From NCBI GenBank assembly GCA_964529855.1, contig CAZGZU010000011.1:1-22772 (forward strand): a stretch of 22,772 nucleotides of DNA, written 5' to 3'. The translations under genes and the position numbers were made by a program. This DNA is from CAZGZU01 sp964529855 (lineage in GTDB: Bacteria; Patescibacteriota; Minisyncoccia; Portnoybacterales; UBA2143). The notes under the pieces were generated by a model, which did not search any database, was not told the DNA's origin, and saw only the letters and a list, made by a program, of their open reading frames with translations. Of this stretch, positions 1 to 5,791 are shown one piece after another; the stretch's first letter is position 1; every line of letters starts with the position of its first letter.

Positions 1-151
1 TATTTTGCATTTCCTATTTACCAAGCTTTGTCAACCTCTGGGGGGCCGGTGGTATGACTGCTTTTAGCTTAACCGAATCCCATTAAATTGTCAATCCAAT
101 ATTAAAACCCGGATAGAGTGTTCTTTTGTTATGACAAAGCAGTATGTATCT
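1..151. other. Non-coding left edge
   Basis: This stretch lies downstream of the M23 peptidase stop codon. I see no gene in it. On the minus strand there are two TTGACA hexamers (positions 89-94 and 29-34). The first is followed 17 bases later by TAAGCT (66-71), a poor -10 element, so a promoter firing out of the left end of the window is possible but weakly supported. No tRNA cloverleaf or terminator could be recognised. Confidence 0.4.
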
Positions 152-790
152 TCATTGAGAAAAAAGAACCATTGGGTCAAGCCAGGCAGACAACTGGTCT
201 GGAAAATCAACATAGCCAGCCAGATTAAGGTCACCTCCAAGATACAAAGCAAAATGCAGATGTTTGCGTTCGCCATCAGTTTCAGAGGTATTCCCTCTCC
301 CTAAAATTCCAATCTGTTCGCCCTTAACAACATTTTGCCCTTGGGCAACCAAGCTGGTTGGATTAAGGTGTCCATAAATAGCTAAATACCTTTGATTACC
401 AACCAAATGACGAATAGCCACCAATCCTCCGTAGCCGGAGACCCATCCGGAATATTCAACTAGACCGTCAGCCATTGCCCGAACAGGCACTTCCTCCTCA
501 ACATCATCATACTCTACATCAACCCCGGTGTGATAACCTCTAAATCGTTCTGGCTGGACTGGCGAGGTTTCCGGAGTGATAAAAATACCAAACGGTTTTT
601 TGGTGATTCGGGATTCAAATTCTTTAACCGGGGCAATTAAATCAGCTTCTTGCTCAACTGACTCATTCTCAATTGGCTCATTTGCTAAATCCGGCTGACT
701 TAAATTCTTGTCAGCCAAAAACAAAGGCCAGATAAAAATAAGCAGAGCCAAAACAATGATTAAAGATAGAAAAATGAATAATCTCCACAT
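152..790 (-). CDS. Membrane-anchored M23-family metallopeptidase (LytM-type)
   Basis: A 212-aa protein with one hydrophobic N-terminal segment (about residues 3-26), a charged acidic linker rich in Glu (about 36-60) and a C-terminal peptidase M23 domain (about 85-200). The zinc-site signatures of the family are visible: H87 and D91 in the HxxxD motif, H141 in a YGH motif, and H177-x-H179 in HLHF. The family cleaves peptide cross-links in peptidoglycan; the single anchor places the domain outside the membrane. It is likely a cell-wall remodelling enzyme, or a non-catalytic LytM activator, although all the expected metal ligands seem present. The gene stands alone: a terminator (811-856) separates it from the zinc-ribbon gene upstream, and a TATAAT lies 9 bases before the ATG. 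The exact substrate cannot be read from sequence. Confidence 0.9.
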   Translation of the reverse strand: MWRLFIFLSLIIVLALLIFIWPLFLADKNLSQPDLANEPIENESVEQEADLIAPVKEFESRITKKPFGIFITPETSPVQPERFRGYHTGVDVEYDDVEEEVPVRAMADGLVEYSGWVSGYGGLVAIRHLVGNQRYLAIYGHLNPTSLVAQGQNVVKGEQIGILGRGNTSETDGERKHLHFALYLGGDLNLAGYVDFPDQLSAWLDPMVLFSQ

Positions 791-799
791 ACTTTTATA

Positions 800-805
800 A
801 TTATA
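800..805 (-). promoter_or_regulatory. Putative -10 element of the M23 peptidase gene
   Basis: TATAAT on the minus strand ends 9 bases before the ATG at 790, so the mRNA would carry a leader of only about 2-3 nt. No good -35 hexamer lies 16-18 bases upstream, where the terminator stem sits. The call therefore rests on the -10 match alone, in an A+T-rich spot. Confidence 0.4.
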
Positions 806-810
806 ACATA

Positions 811-856
811 AAAAAGCCCGGGGATAGCTGGTTTTCCAGATATGCCTGGGCTTTTT
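811..856 (-). terminator. Intrinsic terminator after the zinc-ribbon gene
   Basis: Two 12-base arms (811-822 and 845-856) pair with one G-U wobble, with GC-rich centres flanked by A-tract and T-tract, so the stem ends in a U-run when read in either direction. The 22-base loop contains a smaller CTGG/CCAG hairpin. It lies 10 bases after the stop codon of the minus-strand zinc-ribbon gene and separates it from the M23 gene. Confidence 0.85.
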
Positions 857-866
857 AAACAGTCCT

Positions 867-1121
867 TTAGGCCGCCTTTTTAAGTTTTGTTCTTTTTTTT
901 CTCCTAATCTTTAGCTTGCCTTTTTTACCTCTGTACACCTCTCTTTCCTCATCTAATACTAACACATACCCTCCTGCTCCCTTTGGTCTGAAGACATTCA
1001 CAGATAAGCAATGCTCACATGGAAGCGTCTTACCGTCATATAGATGTCCACCATCATCAAGCACTATGGCCTTTCCACATTTCTTACAATGATACTTGGT
1101 CCTCCATTTGCCGTTTCCCAT
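867..1121 (-). CDS. Small zinc-ribbon protein with basic C-terminal tail, function unknown
   Basis: An 84-aa protein with two CxxC knuckles (C12/C15 and C35/C38, 19 residues apart), the pattern of a four-cysteine zinc ribbon. A Lys/Arg-rich tail follows (about 67-82), suggesting contact with nucleic acid or the ribosome. No specific family was recognised. The open frame extends five codons further to a TTG at 1136, but a strong AAAGGAGGG ribosome site (1125-1133) sits just before the ATG at 1121, so that ATG is the chosen start. This is one of two genes here with a textbook Shine-Dalgarno sequence. It is transcribed alone: a promoter at 1288-1316, a long attenuator-like leader and a terminator at 811-856 bracket it. 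It could be a ribosome-associated or transcription-related factor; this is inference. Confidence 0.8.
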   Translation of the reverse strand: MGNGKWRTKYHCKKCGKAIVLDDGGHLYDGKTLPCEHCLSVNVFRPKGAGGYVLVLDEEREVYRGKKGKLKIRRKKRTKLKKAA

Positions 1122-1124
1122 AAT

Positions 1125-1133
1125 CCCTCCTTT
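1125..1133 (-). promoter_or_regulatory. Strong Shine-Dalgarno sequence that fixes the zinc-ribbon start
   Basis: AAAGGAGGG on the minus strand, 3 bases before the ATG at 1121. It excludes the upstream in-frame TTG at 1136, which would place the ribosome site inside the coding region. The spacing is shorter than the usual 5-9 bases when counted from the final G. Confidence 0.75.
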
Positions 1134-1148
1134 CAATATTTGATTTTT

Positions 1149-1183
1149 AAAAAAACAAAAAACCGGCTGAGAGCCGGTCTTTT
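1149..1183 (-). terminator. Intrinsic terminator inside the zinc-ribbon leader
   Basis: A perfect 7-bp GC-rich stem (1162-1168 with 1172-1178, loop of 3) is extended by one G-U and four A-U pairs (1157-1161 with 1179-1183). On the minus strand a T-rich run to 1149 follows. It lies upstream of the zinc-ribbon start, between that gene's promoter and its ribosome site, which is why it looks like the terminator of an attenuator. The simpler alternative is that it only ends readthrough from the ligA operon or a short non-coding RNA. Confidence 0.8.
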
Positions 1184-1202
1184 TGTACCAATACTATATA
1201 AT

Positions 1203-1280
1203 TTATCTATCCAAAAAGACCAACTCCCTTGGGCCAGTAAACAAGACAAACAAGTTAAGAGAATAGGTCTTTAATATCAT
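1203..1280 (-). CDS. Possible 25-aa leader peptide
   Basis: ATG at 1280 to TAA at 1203, 25 residues, beginning MILKTYSLNLFVLF. It contains seven Leu and four Phe; codons 8-14 read Leu-Asn-Leu-Phe-Val-Leu-Phe. The ATG is 7 bases after the TAAAAT -10 element (1288-1293), so its mRNA would be leaderless, as predicted for ligA. Its last codons overlap pairing segment 2 of the leader (1212-1221), so a ribosome at the stop codon would mask that segment. It has no Shine-Dalgarno site. An open frame of this length can occur by chance, so translation is a hypothesis based on position. Confidence 0.4.
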   Translation of the reverse strand: MILKTYSLNLFVLFTGPRELVFLDR

Positions 1281-1287
1281 TAAGTTT

Positions 1288-1316
1288 ATTTTAGGGGAAT
1301 AGAAAGCAAGTGTCAA
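1288..1316 (-). promoter_or_regulatory. Near-consensus sigma-70 promoter of the zinc-ribbon transcript
   Basis: Minus strand: TTGACA (1311-1316), 17-base spacer, TAAAAT (1288-1293). The predicted start is near 1281, giving a leader of about 160 nt. It sits in the 253-base gap between the HEPN-like gene and the zinc-ribbon gene; the rest of that gap (1317-1374) shows no further clear element. Confidence 0.75.
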
Positions 1317-1374
1317 TAGGTGGGGTTAATTACAAGGAGCACAACCTAATTAAGGTAATCAAGGCCAAACCTTA

Positions 1375-1908
1375 TTAAAGGGCCTCCAAATCCTGCAAAG
1401 CGCGCTGATAGATTTCCACGGCTCGCTCGGCCTGGTTGCGGGTCAGTTGGAAATCGGACTGATGAACAATCTGATTACGGATCTTATGAGCCTGCCAAAG
1501 CTCTTCAAGATTAGGTAATTGAGCAGGCGTCAGCTGTTTCAATCGCTCCCCCATGTCTTCTCCCTGATAGCCAATTTTTTTTAGCACGTCATCAAAAATT
1601 TTATCTGCCTCAATAACGGCCATTCTATGGGCATTCCCGTCTTTGCTTTCTAATTTTTCTGAAATTGACTGCCATTGTTCAACAATTACCTTCTTGGGCA
1701 GGTCCGGGGCAACAATGCTCTCTCCGGCCATTTCCAGAAATTTCTGAATGTTTTTCCTGATTTTAAAAATCAAAGAAATAATGGCCAGGACCAGCAAGAT
1801 AGAAATGATTACTGAAATAATCTTAAGAAACAGAATTATTTGATGCCAATCATTGGAACCAACCTGAGAGGTCAAAGCATCATAGATTTTAAGTAAACTT
1901 GTTCTCAT
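1375..1908 (-). CDS. Membrane protein with C-terminal HEPN-like domain
   Basis: A 177-aa protein with a short N-terminal region, one long hydrophobic segment (about 23-48) and a soluble helical region (about 75-177). The C-terminal part contains R144-N-Q-I-V-H149, which matches the Rx4-6H signature of HEPN RNase domains, including the usual polar residue right after Arg, between predicted helices. The domain call rests on this motif and helical character only; a general helical bundle is possible. The ATG at 1908 lies inside the end of gatA (20-base overlap), so translation is probably coupled to gatA and the gene is last in the ligA-gatC-gatA operon. The family name and partner are unknown. 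If active, it would be an RNase held at the membrane, but non-catalytic HEPN proteins are common. Confidence 0.65.
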   Translation of the reverse strand: MRTSLLKIYDALTSQVGSNDWHQIILFLKIISVIISILLVLAIISLIFKIRKNIQKFLEMAGESIVAPDLPKKVIVEQWQSISEKLESKDGNAHRMAVIEADKIFDDVLKKIGYQGEDMGERLKQLTPAQLPNLEELWQAHKIRNQIVHQSDFQLTRNQAERAVEIYQRALQDLEAL

Positions 1909-3301
1909 ATTCTTGAGCTATTTTAAGAAGTCTTTCATCATCAAATTGTCGGCCAATAATTTGCAAACCAATTGGCAGTTTGCCTGCTTTGCCGCAAGGT
2001 ATGGAAATGGCTGGCAGACCGGCCAGGTTAATGGAAACCGTATAAATATCGGAGAGATACATGGAAACAGGGTCATCTACTTTCTCGCCCAGTTTAAAAG
2101 CCGGCGTTGGCGAGACCGGTCCCATTAAAACATCCACTTTTTCAAAGGCCCGGGCAAAATCTTCTTTAATCAAAGTCCTTACTTTCTGGGCTTTCAGATA
2201 ATAGGCGTCATAATAGCCGGCTGATAAAGTATAGGTGCCCAGCATAATTCTTCGTCTGACTTCATCGCCAAATCCCTGCTGGCGCGTTTTAAGATAACCC
2301 TGCAAAAGGTCTTTGCCTTTTACGGAAAGACCGTATTTTATTCCGTCATAGCGGGCTAAATTAGCCGACGCCTCGGCCGGTTGGATAATGTAATAAGCGG
2401 CTAAAGCATAATCCATCTGGGGCAAATTTACTTTAACAATCTTGGCGCCCATTTTCTCGCATTGGGCAACGGCTTTTTTAATGCTTACTTCCACTTGCGG
2501 GTCTAACCCTTTGATAAAATATTCTTTGGGCAGACCGATTTTCAGGTTTTTAATCTGGGAAACTGAATGTCCTACATCTAAACTGGTTGAATCTTTCCCG
2601 TCTTTGCCCTTAATCACCTCAAAAATCGTCTCCATGTCCGCCACATTTTTGGCCAGAGCGCCAATCACATCAAAGGATGAAGCGAAAGCAATCAAGCCAT
2701 ATCGGGAAACCCGACCGTAACTTGGTTTAAATCCAATCACCCCGCAAAAAGAGGCTGGCTGGCGAATAGAGCCGCCTGTGTCAGAGCCCAAAGCAGCCAG
2801 ACACATATCAGAAGCGACAGCGGCCGTTGAACCGCTGGAACTCCCGCCAGTCACCCTTTCCAAATCATGGGGATTTTTGGTTGGCCCGAAAGCAGAGTTT
2901 TCTCCAGAACTGCCCATGGCAAACTCGTCCAGATTGGTCTTTCCTAAAATTACTGCGCCTGCTCTTTTGAGCTTCTTGATTACACTTGCGTCATAAGGAG
3001 AAATATAGTTTTCCAGGATTTTTGAACCGGCTGTACATCTGATTCCCTTAACCTGAATAATGTCTTTGATGGCCATGGGAACACCGGCCAAAGACCCAAG
3101 TTTTTCTTCATTAGCAATTCTTTTGTCTGTTTTTCTGGCCTGTTTCAAAGCCATTTCCTCGGTTAGGGTTAAATAAGCATGGATTTCCTGGTCTTTGTTT
3201 CTAATCCGATTAAAAAAAGCCTCGGTCAATTCAACGGCTGAAAATTCCTTTTTTTTCAAACCCTGCTGGGCCTGTTTAATGGTAAGTTTGTTTAAATCCA
3301 C
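1889..3301 (-). CDS. gatA: Glu-tRNA(Gln)/Asp-tRNA(Asn) amidotransferase subunit A
   Basis: A 470-aa amidase-signature enzyme. It releases ammonia from glutamine for conversion of misacylated Glu-tRNA(Gln) or Asp-tRNA(Asn) by the GatCAB complex. The catalytic triad is visible: K79 in AIKD, the cis-Ser S154 in the GGSSSGS loop, and nucleophile S178 in GGSIRQP. These are the same numbers as in Staphylococcus aureus GatA, which supports the GTG start at 3301. It lies 5 bases after gatC and overlaps the next gene by 20 bases. GatB is not in the window and must be elsewhere. The presence of GatCA implies indirect synthesis of Gln-tRNA and/or Asn-tRNA, usual for CPR bacteria. Confidence 0.97.
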   Translation of the reverse strand: MDLNKLTIKQAQQGLKKKEFSAVELTEAFFNRIRNKDQEIHAYLTLTEEMALKQARKTDKRIANEEKLGSLAGVPMAIKDIIQVKGIRCTAGSKILENYISPYDASVIKKLKRAGAVILGKTNLDEFAMGSSGENSAFGPTKNPHDLERVTGGSSSGSTAAVASDMCLAALGSDTGGSIRQPASFCGVIGFKPSYGRVSRYGLIAFASSFDVIGALAKNVADMETIFEVIKGKDGKDSTSLDVGHSVSQIKNLKIGLPKEYFIKGLDPQVEVSIKKAVAQCEKMGAKIVKVNLPQMDYALAAYYIIQPAEASANLARYDGIKYGLSVKGKDLLQGYLKTRQQGFGDEVRRRIMLGTYTLSAGYYDAYYLKAQKVRTLIKEDFARAFEKVDVLMGPVSPTPAFKLGEKVDDPVSMYLSDIYTVSINLAGLPAISIPCGKAGKLPIGLQIIGRQFDDERLLKIAQEYENKFT

Positions 3302-3306
3302 GGATT

Positions 3307-3585
3307 TTACAATACGGCTTTGACTTTAATATAATCATCCCTGGTCTCCGGGGCTAATTCCAGTAACTTCTCCCTTTCTTGTTTGGTTGTGGCCCGGCCT
3401 TTATCTGGTCGGCTGACATTTTCCAAGCCGGTCACTTGAGCAGTCGGCTCAACTTTATCTGTCTTGGCCTTTTCCAGCTTATTAACAAAATCCAAAATAG
3501 CCGAGAGTTCTCGCTTGAACTTTTTCCGTTCCTGAGCTGTTAAGCCCAAACGGGCTAATTTGGCTACGTGATTAACGTTAATCAT
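3307..3585 (-). CDS. gatC: Glu-tRNA(Gln)/Asp-tRNA(Asn) amidotransferase subunit C
   Basis: A 92-aa protein, the usual GatC length, with the family N-terminal helix pattern (VAKLARLGLT at about residues 7-16) and the typical C-terminal part ending in a basic YIKVKAVL. GatC wraps around GatA and stabilises the GatCAB complex; it has no catalytic site. Its ATG overlaps the ligA stop by 4 bases (ATGA), so translation is likely coupled to ligA, and gatA follows 5 bases after its stop. Confidence 0.95.
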   Translation of the reverse strand: MINVNHVAKLARLGLTAQERKKFKRELSAILDFVNKLEKAKTDKVEPTAQVTGLENVSRPDKGRATTKQEREKLLELAPETRDDYIKVKAVL

Positions 3586-5615
3586 TGTTTAATCATCCCC
3601 AAAAACTCTTTCTCATCAATAATCTTCAAACCCAACTTCTTGGCCTTGTCATACTTGGAGCCGGGCTCCTGGCCGGCCACCACAAAATCCGTCTCTTTGG
3701 AAACCGAACCGGAAACATCACCGCCCAATTGTCTAATCTTGGACTTGGCTTGTTCCCGGGTAAAACGCCTTAATTCACCCGTCAGCACCAGTGTCAAGCC
3801 AGCTAATTTTTTCTTGACCGGTTTCAGCTTTTCAATCTCCAAACCCGAACTCATCAATCGGCTAAGAAATGTCTTATTCTTCTTATCATTAAACCATTGA
3901 TAGATACTCTTGGCAACAACTTCTCCAACATCCTCAATTCTGGAAAGCTCTTTGATGCCGGCTTTATTTAATCTGTCTAAACTGGCAAAATGTCTGGCCA
4001 GGGCAATGGCTGTTTCCTCGCCCACATGACGAATGCCCAGGGCATAGATAAACCTGGCTAAAGAGATTTTTTTGCTCTGATTAATCGCCTCAACCAGATT
4101 TTCAGCTGATTTTTCAGCAAAACGCTCCAAAGGCACCAAATCACCCTCGGTTAAGGAAAAAAGGTCAGCCGGATTGGTAATCAATCCCTCGTCAATAAGC
4201 TGATTAACAATCTGGGGACCCAATCCTTCAATGTCAAAGGCCTTTTTGGAAGCGAAATGGACAATGCGTCGTCTTTGGATAGAAGCGCATTTTTTATTAA
4301 TACAACGATGAACCGCCTCTCCCTTGGGCCTGACAACCGGACCGCCGCAAACCGGACACTTCTTGGGCATCCGGAACTTTTTTTCTTTGCCGGTTCTCAA
4401 CTTCTTGATTACCTTGACCACGTCTGGAATAACATCGCCGGCTCGCTGAATAATGACCGTATCCCCTATTTTGACTCCCAATCGCTTTATCTCATCAGCA
4501 TTATGAAGAGTCGCCCGGGTAATTAAAATACCTCCTAAATGAACCGGTTTCAGATGAGCCACTGGCGTTAAAGCACCGGTTCGGCCAACCTGAACCACGA
4601 TATCCTCAATCACCGTGGTCACCTCTTTGGCCGGGAACTTAAAAGCAATGGCTCCCCGAGGCGCTTTGCCAACTACGCCCAACTTATTAAAAACCTGATT
4701 ATTATTCACGCTAATAACCACCCCGTCAATCTGATAAGCCAGTTTGGCTCTGTTTTTTTTAATTCTCTGCCAAAATCTGATGACTTCGGACAAATTAGCA
4801 CACGTTTGCTCCTGACTAGTCCGAAATCCCAAAGTCCGGGCAATCTGATGTTTTTCCTGATGAGTTTTCTGGCCTAAATCAGTAACCAGGTCATAGGCCA
4901 GAAAGTTTAATTGCCGGGAAGCGGCTATTTTCGGGTCAAGCTGCCTGATGCTACCAGCCGCTGTATTGCGCGGATTAGCATAAAGAGACAAACCCTTTTT
5001 CTTACGCTCCTGATTAACTTTTTCAAATGCCTTGATGGTCATGTAGACCTCGCCGCGAATCTCTATTTCCCCTTTTTCCAAAGCTGCTTTGATATTTTTT
5101 TCAATGTTCCTGGAAGAGGGTTTTTGTTTAATCTCCAGTTTCAGGGGAATAGAAGGAATGGTTTTAAGATTCTGGGTAACGTCCTCACCTATCCGACCAT
5201 CGCCCCGGGTCGCTCCCTGAACAAAAACCCCGTTTCTGTAGACCAAAGTCACGGCAAAACCATCAATTTTCAATTCAGCAAAGTAGTTAAGCTTTTGCGA
5301 AGGGACCAGTTTTTGAATCCGCTCCTGCCAGGCCTCTAATTCCTCTTCATAAAAAACATCCTCCAAAGAAAGCATTTTCTTTTTATGCCTGACTTTAACA
5401 AACTTATCCAGGGCCTGGCCGCTGACCCGCTGGGTCGGCGAATCCGGGGTAATCAAATCCGGATATTGCTGCTCTAATTTATATAATTCATGCTTCAAAG
5501 AATCAAAAGCCGCATCAGACATCTCCGGTTTATCCAGAACATGATACAAATAATTGTGGTGATTAATAACCTTTCTTAATTTGGCTATTCTTTTGGCCGC
5601 CTCTTGTTTGGTCAT
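3582..5615 (-). CDS. ligA: NAD-dependent DNA ligase
   Basis: A 677-aa LigA of standard length. It seals nicks in DNA using NAD. Visible parts are the N-terminal Ia domain (HHNYLYHVLD near residue 19) that binds NMN, the nucleotidyltransferase motif K116-I-D-G with the adenylated lysine, the OB fold, a four-cysteine zinc finger (C420, C423, C438, C443), helix-hairpin-helix repeats (about 460-585) and a C-terminal BRCT domain (about 604-677). It is first in the ligA-gatC-gatA-HEPN-like operon. A very good promoter (5622-5650) places the transcription start on the A of the ATG, so the mRNA would be leaderless. No ribosome site precedes the ATG. Confidence 0.98.
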   Translation of the reverse strand: MTKQEAAKRIAKLRKVINHHNYLYHVLDKPEMSDAAFDSLKHELYKLEQQYPDLITPDSPTQRVSGQALDKFVKVRHKKKMLSLEDVFYEEELEAWQERIQKLVPSQKLNYFAELKIDGFAVTLVYRNGVFVQGATRGDGRIGEDVTQNLKTIPSIPLKLEIKQKPSSRNIEKNIKAALEKGEIEIRGEVYMTIKAFEKVNQERKKKGLSLYANPRNTAAGSIRQLDPKIAASRQLNFLAYDLVTDLGQKTHQEKHQIARTLGFRTSQEQTCANLSEVIRFWQRIKKNRAKLAYQIDGVVISVNNNQVFNKLGVVGKAPRGAIAFKFPAKEVTTVIEDIVVQVGRTGALTPVAHLKPVHLGGILITRATLHNADEIKRLGVKIGDTVIIQRAGDVIPDVVKVIKKLRTGKEKKFRMPKKCPVCGGPVVRPKGEAVHRCINKKCASIQRRRIVHFASKKAFDIEGLGPQIVNQLIDEGLITNPADLFSLTEGDLVPLERFAEKSAENLVEAINQSKKISLARFIYALGIRHVGEETAIALARHFASLDRLNKAGIKELSRIEDVGEVVAKSIYQWFNDKKNKTFLSRLMSSGLEIEKLKPVKKKLAGLTLVLTGELRRFTREQAKSKIRQLGGDVSGSVSKETDFVVAGQEPGSKYDKAKKLGLKIIDEKEFLGMIKQ

Positions 5616-5621
5616 ATAGTT

Positions 5622-5650
5622 AGTATAGCGCCTAAATATGCTGCTTTCAA
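5622..5650 (-). promoter_or_regulatory. Sigma-70 promoter of the ligA operon, predicted leaderless
   Basis: Minus strand: TTGAAA (5645-5650), 17-base spacer, TATACT (5622-5627), then 6 bases to the ATG at 5615. With normal -10 to start spacing the first transcribed base is the A of the start codon. Its -35 element is only 2 bases from the -35 of the divergent plus-strand promoter. Confidence 0.8.
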
Positions 5651-5652
5651 GC

Positions 5653-5681
5653 TTGACTTAGTTGGAGGGATATAATAAGAT
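5653..5681 (+). promoter_or_regulatory. Putative promoter of the 400-aa orphan gene
   Basis: TTGACT (5653-5658), 17-base spacer, TAAGAT (5676-5681), start near 5688. A better -10, TATAAT (5671-5676), overlaps it but has no well-placed -35. It lies back to back with the ligA promoter, so the two polymerases may compete. Confidence 0.55.
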
Positions 5682-5700
5682 GCGAAAAGTTCTTAACACA

Positions 5701-5776
5701 GCTAAAGAAGAATCTATGGACTATTCTTTAGCGCTCTTTTCCTAAGGGAAAAGATAAATCTAAACAGCCAAGGCTG
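5701..5776 (+). promoter_or_regulatory. Hairpin-rich 5' leader of the orphan gene
   Basis: Three stem-loops lie between the promoter and the ribosome site: a 9-bp stem (5701-5709 with 5724-5732, 14-base loop), an 8-bp stem with TAAG loop (5735-5742 with 5747-5754), and a 4-bp stem (5765-5768 with 5773-5776) just before AAAGGAG (5778-5784). None is followed by a T-run, so they are not terminators. They could affect mRNA stability or translation; no riboswitch class was recognised. Confidence 0.5.
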
Positions 5777-5791
5777 GAAAGGAGAGTAAAA

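Larger units (their letters stand above)
1122..1281 (-). promoter_or_regulatory. Attenuator-like 5' leader of the zinc-ribbon gene
   Basis: On the minus strand the predicted transcript starts near 1281 and reaches the gene at 1121. It holds three segments able to pair exclusively. Segment 1 (1266-1272, AAAGACC) pairs 7 bp with segment 2 (1212-1221, GGTCTTTTTG). Segment 2 pairs 10 bp perfectly with segment 3 (1176-1185, CAAAAAGACC). Segment 3 overlaps the 5' arm of the terminator hairpin (core 1162-1178). A 1:2 pair would allow termination; a 2:3 pair would prevent it. A 26-codon open frame (1203-1280) covers segments 1 and 2. The pairings are seen directly; the regulatory role is inferred. 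Confidence 0.6.

Noticed and set aside
91..276. Minus-strand 61-aa open frame
   Set aside because: It overlaps the end of the M23 peptidase in another frame, has no ribosome site and no recognised similarity.
1044..1274. Plus-strand 76-aa open frame over the zinc-ribbon gene and leader
   Set aside because: Antisense to a better supported gene and leader, with no ribosome site or promoter on that strand.
1147..1281. The leader as an SRP RNA, 6S RNA or T-box
   Set aside because: The SRP GGAAGGAAGC-like loop is missing and the T-box GGGUGGNACCGCG motif is absent.
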